From: Cryptomeria japonica
Taxonomy: Eukaryota > Streptophyta > Pinopsida > Cupressales > Cupressaceae
Reading direction: 5' to 3'
Assembly (NCBI RefSeq): GCF_030272615.1
Contig: NC_081407.1
Span: 138,144,897-138,208,896, forward strand
DNA length: 64,000 nucleotides
Position 1 is the first letter of the stretch, and each line of letters opens with the position of its first letter. Made by a program: the position numbers and the translations under genes. The notes beneath the pieces are model-generated. The model did no database searches. It was given only the letters and a program-made list of their open reading frames with translations, and was not told the DNA's origin. Below are positions 10,627-21,465 of this stretch, one piece after another.

Positions 10627-12027
10627 TCACTTGATCCTGTGTTGGTTGACAAAGCCTTCGATGTGGAGTGAGGCGTTATGAGGTTGCTGGAAGGAAGAGT
10701 TGTCACTTTCGGAAAAAGTGAGACAAGGTGATGACTTTAGATTTCCAACCATGGCTTGAAATTGGTCCGTATTTAGATTTGCGGGGACTGACGCTTCTTG
10801 GAGTGCTTGATCCAAGATAGTTTTATGAGAGGGTGACAGACGCAAAAGCTCCAAAATGGATATAAGTGCAGGGGTTTTGTCTAATTGTTCCACAAGATTG
10901 TACTGCTTTGGGATGGAGGTGGTGCCTTGTGGAGCTGCCTTTATGGTGATCTTGCCACCACGTGTAACAACATTGCAATTTGAGGTGGGATTTTTGAAGG
11001 TGATAGTTGCAATTTGTTCACTGGCATCATACAGGTGATTTACAGTGTAGTTATACACAGCCTGCGTATAATCAGTGGTATCAGTGCCTCGCCTGGAAGT
11101 GGAAGGACCCCTTTGATCTTGTGATGGAAGTGGATTCTTGAACATCTGATGATCATTATTGGTTGTTTTTGGGTCATGCCCTTCAATTTCAATTTCTTCT
11201 CGGTCAATAAGATCCTGAATGAGATCTTTCAATCGGTGACAATTACTTGTCTTGTGTCCTCTTCCTTGATAGAACTCACAATGTTCAGTATCCTTCCACC
11301 ATGCTGGTTTGACTTGGGGCTCATAATTTGATAACTTAGGTAGAGTGATCAAATTCTGAGAAATGAGTTGTCGCATCACTGTTTCAATGGGTTCCCCTAA
11401 GGGAGTGTATGTGCATTTTTGTTTTTGTGGACGGGGTCTTGGTTCATCATGAGATGTGATGCGACCTTGATTAGGAAGAACATTTGTGTTATTTTGAGGT
11501 GGAGGATTTTGTCCTGCAAACCGAACCACAGGTTGTGCATTTTGGACAGTCCGAGCATCCACAACTCCATCATTGACGATATTCTTATTCTTGTTCCAGA
11601 AGTTCGGTTTATCGCTATTGAAGCACGGGCGAGGACCATCTTTGGGTTCATTAAAGATTTTGATGAGTCCTTTTTTGATGAGTGCCCTTTCACATTTTAT
11701 ACCTTTGGTGATCATATCGTTAAAAGAATCTGTATCTTTGACATCCAGGTGAAATTCCATTTCTTCGTTTAAGTTGGAAATGAAAATTTCCACTAGTTCT
11801 CGTTCAGGTAACTGAAGAGAACATCTGCTAGACATTTGGCGCCATCGTTGCAGGAATACTGAGAATAATTCACCTGGTTTTTGTTTGGTGTTGCATAGAT
11901 CAGCCATGGTGATGTCGCGTTCAATATTATAAGAGTAATGAGATAGGAACTTCTGGATGAGTTCCTCAAATGTTCTTATGCCACCTGGTAGTCGGGAAAA
12001 CCATGATGTGGTTGTTCCTCCCAAGCT
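10627..12027 (-). pseudogene. Tat gag, C-terminal capsid and nucleocapsid part
   Basis: This continues the gag frame after TAA 12028-12030. LGGTTTSWFSRLPGG and FLQRWRQMSSRC are conserved retrotransposon gag (capsid) motifs. A single nucleocapsid-like motif, CEFYQGRGHKTSNC, has Tyr where the second Cys of a CCHC knuckle would be, so zinc binding is doubtful. The rest is basic and Asn/Gln-rich. The segment ends at TGA 10627-10629, beyond which the protease follows in the same frame. An ORF finder's start at 12024 is a TTG codon inside the domain and is not a true start. Confidence 0.85.
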
Positions 12028-12666
12028 TTAGGGAAAAAGGCGCATTAAGTATGTGTCTTCATATGCAACTTCGAGACAAGCGGAATGAAATTCTCGAACA
12101 TGATCGTGGGGATCTCCCTTTCCTCTATATTTTTTGAATTTTGGTGTTTCGAACCCACATGGAAAGGGTGGCATATAAAGATTCCTATCAAACGGATAGG
12201 GAGAGATGTCGTTAAGTGAGAATTGATTGGTCTTAACACCACTATGAAGTTGTTGGGCGAGATTATCGACTTGTTGCTGCAACATCTCCATTTCATTAGG
12301 AGGAGGAGGTGGTGGGTTACCTCGAGGGATGTTATATCTGATGGGATCTCTACGCCTTTCCTCCTCATGGAGACTTTGTCTTTCTGATGCTTGTCTTAAT
12401 TGGGCAAGATCAAAGTCTGAGGGGAGTTTGGCTCCTTCTTGAGCGAGTTTTAAGAAGTGAGCATCTGCGTTGCTCCTTAGTATTTCATCAAATAATCTGT
12501 TAAAATGAGGATTATGCTGAACCCTTTCGATTGTTGATGGAGTGGGTGTACCTGGGTTTTCATCATTCCCATTTCCTCCAAGTGCTTCTTGAAATTCATT
12601 GAGGTTGTCCTCTTCTTCCTCAATTTCTATTTCTCGTTGCCTTGATCGTGATCGGGTTTGAGCCAT
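12028..12666 (-). pseudogene. Tat gag, N-terminal part with start codon
   Basis: The ATG at 12666-12664 begins MAQTRSRSRQ, a basic N-terminus followed by an acidic stretch, a proline-rich segment (RGNPPPPPPNEMEMLQQQ) and the beginning of the capsid homology (FKKYRGKGDPHDHVREFHSA). It ends at a TAA that falls inside the capsid motif, where the related sequence continues in the same frame. The start is supported by being the first ATG of the 6.7-kb polyprotein frame. Gag would form the particle that packages element RNA. Confidence 0.87.
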
Positions 12667-13979
12667 TTTGTTTGCAAGTTTGTTTTTGAAGTTGATTGAA
12701 GATGATGATGAGTGGTGATGAAATGAAAGATTGATTGGTTGGTGATTTGTGTTGTATGGGGATCTCTAGCACTTTAAGGTAGATGTAACCGAAATTCCTC
12801 CTTTGAATTGCTTGTTTGTTTTGATAAGATTTGATGTGATAAGGTGCAGAGAAATCTGAGATGTGTTACAGATTTAACTACCTAGCAATGAGAGGATTCA
12901 CTCATGAACTAGTTTTAACCTGCGTAGATGTGTCTCTTAGGATGAGCTTATCCTAGATGTAGAAACAATCTAAAAAGTGATGTGATGCGTTTGATTTCAA
13001 GCAATATCTAAAAAGGGATCTTGGGACAAGAACCTCTGAATGTTTTGAGAGTTTTTGGGATGGATTGATGATGAAGTGATGATATATGAATAAGATGCTG
13101 AATGTTTTGTTTTTTCAACTTTCAATAAAAACTTTGTGTCACAAATGGAACAAACTCTTCTTCTTCCCTTTCAAGTGTTGGTGGCACTTCTCGAGCTGTG
13201 TTGTAGGTGATACAAATGTTTGGGAAGAATTTGGGATTAATCTTTCCTCCTTGATTTTTGTGATAACTCGGAGCTCTATATTGCATAAAAGCTCTGCGGT
13301 TCAATGATTCGGAATCAAACTCGTTTGTTTTACCTTGAAGATAGAGATGCATGCGATGTAGAAAGACTCTATGTGAGACAAAGATTTGTCTATTGAGATA
13401 GAAGAATTTTCTCCTTTTGATCAAAGCCTTTGAGCTTAATGGTCTTCTTTTCAAGGTAATATTCTGATGACACTTCTTCTTTCGCAAGATGTGAAGAATG
13501 GTCATAAAAGTTGTGACTCTGTGTTGTTTGTACCTTGTTTTTGATGTTTTTGGTTGTGTTGACAGATGTTGGATGAATACTTTGTTTTTGGGATTGATTT
13601 TCTGATTTTTCTTTGACAAGAAAACAAAGCAAGCACACAAACACAAAATTGTAGCCTCAAAGGCACAAATGAGTATGGGTTTAGATCAACCCAATCCTTG
13701 GACTTGTTTTTGACCCTTCCTTTAGATGTATTTTAAGGTGTATTTCCAAAGCCTGAAGTCGGCTCAATTTGCACTAGGTCTGTAAAACGAACACACTTCA
13801 AACACTTTTTATCCCTAAGGTCAAATGGCCAGTTGTGATAAATTTAGCCCACATCTTGATATTTCTTCAACTTTGGTACTACATACCTTATGAATCCCGC
13901 CGTGGCAGGTAAGGATGTGATATACTAAGTCTTGCGCGAGTATAACAAATAGATGATCCCTATGATGGGGGAGTCACCA
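12667..13979 (-). other. Tat 5' leader and possible primer-binding site
   Basis: No convincing coding sequence lies between the gag start and the presumed LTR. The 174-codon minus ORF at 13122-13646 has no recognisable domain. At 13970-13979 the minus strand reads TGGTGACTCC, one mismatch from the tRNA-Arg-type primer site reported for some Tat/Ogre elements; I remember that site rather than having searched for it. The adjoining LTR end does not show a clean CA, so this placement is tentative. Confidence 0.45.
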
Positions 13980-14854
13980 CTTTTATCAAGCCACAAGTGA
14001 CCTTTCAAAAAGCTATGTTTCTACTTAAGGAAATATGTATGGTGAGTATCTTGGGAGCAAAACCATCTATGCTCTTGCACTAAATTATACCTCAAATATC
14101 CTCAATCAATAGAACAGGTGGGCTACTACTTAAAGGTGTTTAGTCATGTTCGATGGCTTTGGACATAAGTTCATTCTGCAGTGACTCACTTAAGAGCCTT
14201 GTAACTGGTGGTGGGGCCCATTTGTCCTTTCGGCCAGTTACACTGTAGGAACAGCTATACCCAAGGCTACAGCTTTCGCTCTCACCTGATTTCTATAGCG
14301 GCTCGAAGGATTTACCGCTCGAGGTCGTTCCCAAGAGTATCGATCCCTTGGCAGGCCTCTCTTAAAAAGATAAAATTTGAGTGTTACTAACACTTTTCTC
14401 TTGCACCTAGGACCACGAGAGCCAAGGGAGAGGATAGTGTGTGTTAGAAGTAGGTCCACTCGACTGACTTTTGTGCACAAGCGTGCCAAACACGAAATTC
14501 ACTTGTTCTTTTTAATCCAACATTTGCAAAGATGATCTAACTATTTGGAGATGTTGCTCCAACAGCCATGGTGTTCTTTTTAACTTCAAAGGCAATGTGT
14601 TTTGTAATCTGGAATTGGGAAATCCTGGTCAACTTAATGAAAAACACGTTTGCATGAAGGAAAATTTGTTTGCCAAAAATAAATCAAAAACAAGTGGTTT
14701 GTCAGTTTTATTTGCACCAAATTTTTGAAATGTGGATTGTAAATTTTAGGTCCCAAATGATGCAATGAAATCAAATTTTGTGTTGTTAATTTTAAGCACC
14801 AAGGAAAATGAGGCCTAACTAGAAAACAATGAAAAACTGTTTTTGTTGTTGTTG

Positions 14855-14881
<27 letters not shown>
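14855..14881. repeat. Homopolymer T tract, 27 bases
   Basis: An uninterrupted run of 27 T follows GTTGTTGTTG. It lies inside the presumed Tat LTR. Read on the minus strand it is a poly-A, but no retroposon body or target duplication was seen next to it. Confidence 0.9.
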
Positions 14882-14885
<4 letters not shown>

Positions 14886-15033
14886 GTTCTTTTTAAGCAC
14901 TAAATGAAAATTTTTGTGATTTTTGTTGGGTTGTTAACCTGCACAAAGAAAAACAAGTCAATAAAAACCAATGCTCAAGGGGGGGCTTCCACAAGCCTAA
15001 GTTTTGATTTTTTGGTTACAAAGTGAATCGGAC

Positions 15034-15330
15034 AACATTCTGTCGCAATAGCGTTAGTCTGTGTTTCTACAGAAGCGCTAATTTACATAATAGCGCTAGT
15101 CTGCATGAGCAGAAGCGCTAATTCGCACCGTAGCGCTGAAAGAAGGGAAAAATCCGAGAAGACAAAAGCGCTGGAAGTGTGTCAATAGTGCTGAAATGGT
15201 GACAATAGCGCTGGAATGTTGTCAATAGTGCTGAAATCTTTTCAATAGCGCTATCTTAGGGTCAATAGCGCTAAAAAAAATTTTTTTGCAACAGCGCTAA
15301 AACGTGTTCAATAGCGCCGAAGCGCGACCT
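15034..15330. repeat. AGCGCT-motif minisatellite cluster (right)
   Basis: About fifteen copies of AGCGCT or one-base variants (AGTGCT, AGCGTT, AGCGCC) occur here, typically as CAATAGCGCT on the plus strand. Spacers include GTGTGT and GGTGA. It is the inverted counterpart of the cluster at 1-230. Within the presumed LTR it lies downstream of the promoter, in the transcribed part. Confidence 0.75.
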
Positions 15331-15870
15331 GTGTGGCAATTTCAACAAGCAAAATGTTAATTTTCAAAAACAAGTATCAGAAGGTTGCGTGTTTGATTCA
15401 CGTCGAGTTCACCAAATGATGCCCTCCTAAATGGCACAAATAGTTAGTTTAAGATCAAACAACACAAAACACACAAAGCATTAGCGTTAGTCAATCAAAA
15501 ACTAAAACATATGAAGGCATTCCAAGAGAGACACTAAAAACATGCTAATGAATCTAACTAAAGAAGTAAAGACAATGAGACATCTCCAACTATCTCTTAG
15601 CATGAGATTAGCTCCTTCTCCCTTGTTCCTCTCCTCTCCAAGTTCCAAAATAGTGTAGCTCTCAACAGCTTTTTGCACTATGGATGCTTATGGAGGATTG
15701 AGATTGTAGTATAGCTCCAAACATGAAATGAAAAGCTAATACTAATGCTAAAATGATGTATTTTAACCAAAAAGACAAGATTTAGTTATGCTATGCTAAA
15801 TGCTCTCTAAAATGGCTATAGTCTAAATGCATACAAGTTTTCAGGATCTGGATTATGAAGGAATGGGCTC

Positions 15871-15878
15871 TATTTATA
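15871..15878 (-). promoter_or_regulatory. TATA box of the Tat 5' LTR
   Basis: The minus strand reads CTATAAATAGAGCCC, a strong plant TATA box pointing towards gag. It marks the U3 part of the LTR and implies transcription starting roughly 25-35 bases to the left, near 15840. Confidence 0.7.
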
Positions 15879-16145
15879 GAAAAAATGGAGCAATGGATGG
15901 TTGAGATTGAGTAATCTCAACAAGGGTCAGGATTGAATGATTTCAAATCCATGTGAGGGCTTTCAACCCAATCCCAGGATGACAAGTGTCAATGTGAGAT
16001 AGGTTGAGAGGAGAGGGAATAAGCATTAAATGCCTGACATGACTTTGGGATTTTGAGTCAAGGTTGGTTGAATGAATAAACTCTTTATTCAAAGAATAAA
16101 GCTTTTATCCAATGGATAAATTCTTGTGCAAATGTGAAATGGATG

Positions 16146-17165
16146 AATATGGTCAAACAATAAATGTTTGGGGAGACAAGATTGAAATAACCATAAATGG
16201 TTATGTAAGAGCCATAAATGGTCATGTAAGAGCCATTAGTGGTCTTGGAAGACTTTGGGGGTTAATTTGTTGAACACACAAAGCATTAAATGCTTTTCAA
16301 AGACTTTGGAGTTTTTGGGAAGTGACTCCATTTTGCTTAGGAATGTGACAATAATTAGGGGATGGATTAGGCTAATTAGGAAGGGGTTAGAAGAATCTAG
16401 AAGGGGATTAGGTTTGCAAGTGGATTTGGTGGGTGAGGGAAAATAGGATTTTATTAAAATAAAAATTCATTTATTTCAATAAATGTGTGCAAGTTGCATT
16501 TGTAGGAAAATGCAAGTGGGGTGGGGATAATGATTTAAATAAATATTTTATTTAATTTATTTAAAAGAGGAATAGGGGGATTTAATTAAATAAATAGATT
16601 TTATTTATTTAATTGATTGAAATTTGATTTAATGAATTAATTAAAATAAATTGAATAATTTATTTAATTAATAGAAGAATGTTTGGAGATGAATTAATTA
16701 AATATTTATTTAATTAATTGATGGTTAGTGGATTTTTAATCAAATAAATACGAAATATTCATTTAATTAAAATGGACAGATTTATGTGACTACATTTGTT
16801 TATCCATCTGCATTCATTTAGGCATCATCATATAAACATTTGTACTTTACATTTTGATTTTCCATATTACATTCATTTAAACCAAATCCACTTGCAAACC
16901 TAATCCCCTTCTAGATTCTTCTAACCCCTTCCTAATTAGCCTAATCCATCCCCTAATTATTGTCACATTCCTAAGCAAAATGGAGTCACTTCCCAAAAAC
17001 TCCAAAGTCTTTGAAAAGCATTTAATGTTTTGTGTGTTCAACAAATTAACCCCCAAAGTCTTCCAAGACCACTAATGGCTCTTACATGACCATTTATGGC
17101 TCTTACATAACCATTTATGGTTATTTCAATCTTGTCTCCCCAAACATTTATTGTTTGACCATATT
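16146..17165. repeat. 285-bp inverted repeat (arms 16146-16430 and 16881-17165)
   Basis: The two arms are reverse complements over 285 bp with one visible mismatch (GCATTAAATG against ACATTAAATG). The 450-bp loop holds the AT-rich LTR end and the 91-bp 3'-region scrap. The left arm is Tat LTR U3 sequence. The right arm is the same LTR stretch in a second, oppositely oriented fragment. A transcript through it could fold into a long hairpin. Confidence 0.93.
16791..17165 (+). mobile_element. Inverted Tat fragment: 3' region plus partial LTR
   Basis: Positions 16791-16881 match the reverse complement of 3202-3292 exactly (91 bp). Positions 16881-17165 match Tat LTR sequence in inverted orientation. 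In a plus-oriented element this is the order 3' region then 3' LTR, with the intervening LTR start deleted. It abuts the broken end of element A at 17166. Confidence 0.85.
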
Positions 17166-19978
17166 TTCCACATTACACTTGGGTGCAATCCATTTCAATA
17201 AAGGAATAGTGTCATCAATAGCATTATAAGCATGTGCATTACACTCTGTGATTTTCTTGATGGAATCTAATAATACCTTTGTTACATTTGTCTGTCTGAA
17301 TTCAGTTAAGGAGGAACCAAATGATTGTCCAACTGCCTTAACGATCTGCAATCCGTCGATGTGAGTAACCTCTTTGCTTATGTTGACATCTAGTAGGTCA
17401 GTTTGAGTCTACATTTCTACTAGCAAAGGTTTGGGTTTCTCAGCTGTTGCCGGTGGAACTATCTCTATCTGAACCTTTTCCTCTTCATGTTTATCGGAAT
17501 GTACCTTTGTTGGTTTCTCTGATTGTGTCGCAGTGTTAACTACCGGTTTTTCTGTATGTGCCTCTGAACTGTCTACTACCAGTATCTCAACAGATTTATC
17601 AGTAGCCGGTTGCTTAGTAGGTTTTTCAGTGTGTACATCAGTGGTATTTTCCTTTCTAGTGTCTAGGGGATCAGGTGATTGTTCAGTATGTGTTTCAATC
17701 CCAATCTCAACATTTCCAATTGTATCCTCAACATTTGTCTCAACTGCAATGTTTTCTATCAGTGGCTCAGTTGCCACATCTCTCTTCTCAATTGTTTCCT
17801 TATCAACCACAATGTTGACTTCTTGTGTGTCAATATTCATGGTATACAACACCTGAGAATCAGGATTGGTATCTTCGTGTGTTGTCTCCATACTCTCAAC
17901 ATTATCTGTTACTGGTGGTGTATCAATATTTACAACCGGTGGAGTATTAGAAGAAGGTGGGGGCAAGATATCTATTACTTTTATGTTCAGAGGACCACCT
18001 ATCTTGCCTTTACCTTTATCCTTTTATTTTTGATAGAATTTGAAAGTCTTTGGTCATTTAAGTTCTTCTTGCTTTTCCTTCTCTACAAAGAAGATATCCC
18101 ATTTGTCTGTTGTCTCTTCAGTGATCTCATTTACTCTGCCAGCCATTAATGCTACATGTCGATGACCAGTGGAAAATACAGTCCTTTTTGCTTCATTTAT
18201 CAGTTCATCAATTTCTTCTCCTGATTTTACTGGGTGAACTGCAAGTAATTTTTCTACCTTAATCTTCTTATCCAGTTCCACAATTGCTAACCTCTTTGCA
18301 TCTAACCTTTTGTACAAGTCACTGGGTAGATCATCTACAACTTCTATTCAGAATTTTTTATAAATATATGTGTAGAATACCATTTTTTTCTATGCTTTCC
18401 TTTTCTTCATTAGTAAAAGTGTTATACAGCTTGCTAACATTTGACAAGTTTCCATCTTCACTAATTTCATTTAGAAGATTATCAAGTGGGGGGATAACTT
18501 GTTTTTCCTTCTTCTTCCTGGGTGTTATTTTCTTTGCCAGAGGCCTTACTGCCTATTGTTTCTATCTTGTTCTCTTAGGAGCAGGTGAGGGTACCGATGA
18601 GGGTTTTCTTTTCCTTACTACCCTTTTGAATTCAGCTGGTATTTCACTATCAGAAGAGGTAGCAACCAGTGAAAGATGTGTTTCTAGTTGTAATACTTCT
18701 AAGTTGCTCTTCTTAATACCAATCATATTCAATATATTTTCCTTTATTACCTTTGCAAGTCTTGTGGCCTTTCTAATTGTTTGTTATGTTTTCTTTATTC
18801 GTTTCTGTGATTGAAATTTGCTTTCAATAGTTTCAGCACTACCAAATATTTCTTCTCTTGGTTCTCTAGGGGCTTCTAGAAGGGCTTTAGCATATGTTTC
18901 TATTATGTTCTCATTAACCTCATAACCCATCTCTGTAACCCAAACTATCCTTGGAATCACTACGTCCATCTAGATTTCATCCTTCTTTATAACAAAATAT
19001 ATCTCCTTTTGATATTTATCAACTATGGATTGAGATAGTCTTTCCCTAATTTTTATTTCTAGCCTTCAGTTCCTGAAAGTGTTCAATTATGTTCTTCTCT
19101 CTGTCATCTCCCATGTTATTAATAATATCCAGAAGTTGTTTTCCTACCGGAATATCAAATCCAAAATCTTTTCTACCAATATCGAGAACTTCCTTGGTGA
19201 TAAACAACAATAGACATATAAGTAAGTTATTAAATCTGAATGTGCCTTTCTTGTCACCCTTAAGTTTCTTTAGATTGTCTATTAGCTCATCTTTTAACCA
19301 TTCACATATGTCAATCTTTGCATTACTATTTACTAAGTCATAAGCACTGTTGATACATAAACTAGAAACAGAGTTTAGTCTATTGGCATGTGTATCTTTG
19401 TATCTAAGAATCATGCTAATGAATCTTACATTGATATCATTTACATCATTGACTCTCAGGGATGTCTTATCATAGGTTTCATTGATTAGGGTCAATACAG
19501 TATTGTTTAAAACCTTTTTAGTCTTGTTAGGTCTGCTACCAGTGGAAGGTAAGCCTGTTACTACCCTAACTGCTTCTTTTGTTATCTTATGAATGGAATC
19601 TAGCCAAAAGAACTCCCCATGAACTCTTCTCAATACAATCCTTATAACTTCCTTGGGAAAATCAAGAATGCTAAGTATCTCCATGAAACCTAGGGTTTCA
19701 ATTATCTTGTGTTCCTTTTTTACATTACCATTTTCATCACATATTACTATCCTATACATGTTCATAATCTCATCAGCACCTAGTTCTTCAATATGACAAT
19801 GTATGTAAATTCTAAGATCCTCGACATATGCAACTCCTTTGGGTATTTTAGAAAATGCTCCTAGGTTATCATCCTTCTTCGCTACTTTGCGAATGATTTT
19901 AAATACAGGCCTAGGGCATTTAATCACTTCAATTATTGTAGGGTTTGCAATGGATTCAGGTGCAAAGGAGGAAGTCAT
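17166..19978 (-). pseudogene. Element A ORF2, uncharacterised, decayed
   Basis: The ATG is at 19978-19976 (MTSSFAPES). A 310-codon open stretch to 19046 carries the family's conserved motifs: FFWLDSIHKITKEAV, VRFISMILRY, ICEWLKDELIDNL and FGFDIPVGKQL. Further pieces follow in order, broken by stops and frameshifts: IPRIVWVTEMGYEVNEN (18784-18969), KRLAIVELDKKIK (18054-18317), a Thr/Glu/Val-rich segment (17409-17966) and AIDDTIPLLKWIAP (up to 17166). The homologue is ORF2 of element D (45820-48411). At codon 21 this copy has TGC (Cys), where C and D have TGA. I do not recognise a function. The conserved N-terminal block vaguely recalls plant transposon ORFs of unknown role. Confidence 0.75.
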
Positions 19979-20278
19979 TGTATAAATACTTTAATCTGCC
20001 TTTAGGTTTGAATTCTTGAATGATTTGCTTCACTTCTCGTTGTGGATGCCTTCACTTGGGTTTTTCGTGCTCTAAGTAAATTTGAATTCTTAGTGAATGA
20101 AAAAGAGTGAAAAACACTTGCTTTATAATGTCATTTCCTTCAACTACCACATTAAATTCTTGTCAGTTAAGTGAGACTTAACACATCTGCCAGTAAAGAA
20201 GTAATTCAACTTCTCACCATCAACCGAGGGTAAACTAGCATGTTTTTCAATTCGTTTCCATACCCCCAAATGGATTTC

Positions 20279-21394
20279 TTTTCAGTTAGATGAAGAATCT
20301 CCTACAGGTGGAGTGATACTCTTTTCTACCAATGAAGGAATAGCTTCATTGATATTCAGGTCCAACTTTTTAATCCATTGTTTTGAAAATTCTTGCTTTA
20401 CTTCTTCAACCTTCTCTTTACCTTTCAAACTAGGTCCTTTTTTATTTGCCGATGATGCCTCACTTCTACAAAATTTTGCAATATGTCCAATCTTGTTACA
20501 AGCATAAAAAGTCACATTATTTTTCTAAATATCTTTTCCATATCCTATGTCGGTATGTGTTCTGCATTGATTAGATAAGTGTCCAAATCTTCCACAAACA
20601 TAACATCTTACATTCATTCTGTAGTTTTCTGAATTATGGCCAATTTTGTTGCATTTAGAACATTGACCGATGGGTGCATTGATGTTCTAATAGTTTCTAG
20701 ATCTACACTGATTTTCTCTATGACCATACTTGTTACAGTTAAAGCATTTCCCATTAAATTTGTAGGCATTAGGTTGTCTTACCGGTTTACTGTGGTCATG
20801 ATTGTTTGCAGTACTGAAGCTTTCACCAACTTCAAAGTAGAGACCATTAGTATCTCCATTAGGTTTCTAATTTTTCAGCATGTCATCAAGTTCTTCTGAA
20901 CTTTTCTTAAATTTCTCCTTGTGTTGATTTGCAGTAGCCAACTCATTTTCTAAGAAATATTTCTATCTCATGAGTTCAGTTTTATCATGCTCCAAGTGAA
21001 TCATATATGTCTTCAACATATCATTTTCATGTCTGAGTCTTAGATTTTCATTTCTAGCATCATTGATTCTCCTAGTCAAGTCATCTTCATTCTTCTTTCA
21101 GTCTTCAATGTCTTTACAAAACCTCATAGTCATATCTTGCATCTCATTCCTCAAGGTCATCTTTTCTTTTTCAATCTTTCTTACAAGATCATTAAGAGTT
21201 TCTTTTTCATCATCATCACTTTGTATCTTCTCATGAAGTTATCTTCTTTTGTTCCTAGAAATAGTGATATTTTCTTGAAGTCCTTGAATGATTTCCTGTG
21301 TAGTCTTCAAATCATCTTCAATTTTCATATTTTTCAACTTTTCTACATCATAATCTGCAAGAGCTATTTCCAATTGCTTTCTCAGGTTTTCCAT
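20279..21394 (-). pseudogene. Element A ORF1: coiled-coil, zinc-knuckle gag-like protein, decayed
   Basis: It starts near ATG 21394, about 58 bases after the primer site. The N-terminal part is Lys/Glu/Gln-rich with heptad-like helices. The C-terminal part carries the remains of four tandem CCHC knuckles between about 20760 and 20450. The last reads FYACNKIGHIAKFC with Phe for the first Cys, and another has lost its final Cys (NSENYR). A Lys-rich tail follows (KKGPSLKGKEKVEEVKQEFS). Stops and frameshifts interrupt it throughout. It is a homologue of the ORF1 of elements C and D. Confidence 0.75.
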
Positions 21395-21451
21395 CTGTAC
21401 CAGTGTCAGAATCTTCCTCAAGCTATTAGGATTTTGAAAATAGAGGACCAA

Positions 21452-21463
21452 GCTCTGATACCA
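21452..21463 (-). promoter_or_regulatory. tRNA-Met(i) primer-binding site, element A
   Basis: The minus strand reads TGGTATCAGAGC, the exact plant initiator-tRNA-Met primer site of Ty1/copia elements. It lies two bases from the LTR end at 21466. Confidence 0.95.
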
Positions 21464-21465
21464 AT

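Larger units (their letters stand above)
1..16794 (-). mobile_element. Ty3/gypsy LTR retrotransposon, Tat clade, 3' LTR off window
   Basis: Reading leftwards from the 5' LTR (ending near 16794): leader, gag, protease-like domain, RT, RNase H, a second archaeal-type RNase H, integrase, then a long 3' region with an oppositely oriented plant-mobile-domain gene. The domain order puts it in Ty3/gypsy and the second RNase H in the Tat clade. From gag to the integrase core it is a single minus-strand frame, now broken by eight stops, followed by one frameshift. The copy cannot make a full polyprotein. The left end of the element and its target-site duplication are not visible. Confidence 0.88.
13980..16794 (-). 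repeat. Tat 5' LTR (left boundary tentative)
   Basis: The LTR's outer end reads TGTAGTCACATAAATCTGTC on the minus strand, starting near 16794, a canonical TG start. It contains a minus-strand TATA box at 15871-15878, an AGCGCT motif cluster and a very AT-rich block (16440-16780). The inner boundary is inferred from the primer-site-like sequence at 13970-13979. The second LTR is off window, so the length of about 2.8 kb cannot be confirmed. Confidence 0.5.

Noticed and set aside
13122-13646. A 174-codon minus-strand ORF in the Tat leader
   Set aside because: No recognisable domain, low complexity, and it lies upstream of gag in a region that looks non-coding. I treat it as a chance ORF.
14855-14881. 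The T27 tract as a Pol III terminator or a retroposon poly-A tail
   Set aside because: No A/B-box gene or SINE body and no target duplication flank it; simple homopolymer is enough.
15034-15330. Evenly spaced short repeats resembling a CRISPR array
   Set aside because: The repeats are only 6-10 bases, degenerate, unevenly spaced, and lie in plant retrotransposon DNA without cas genes.
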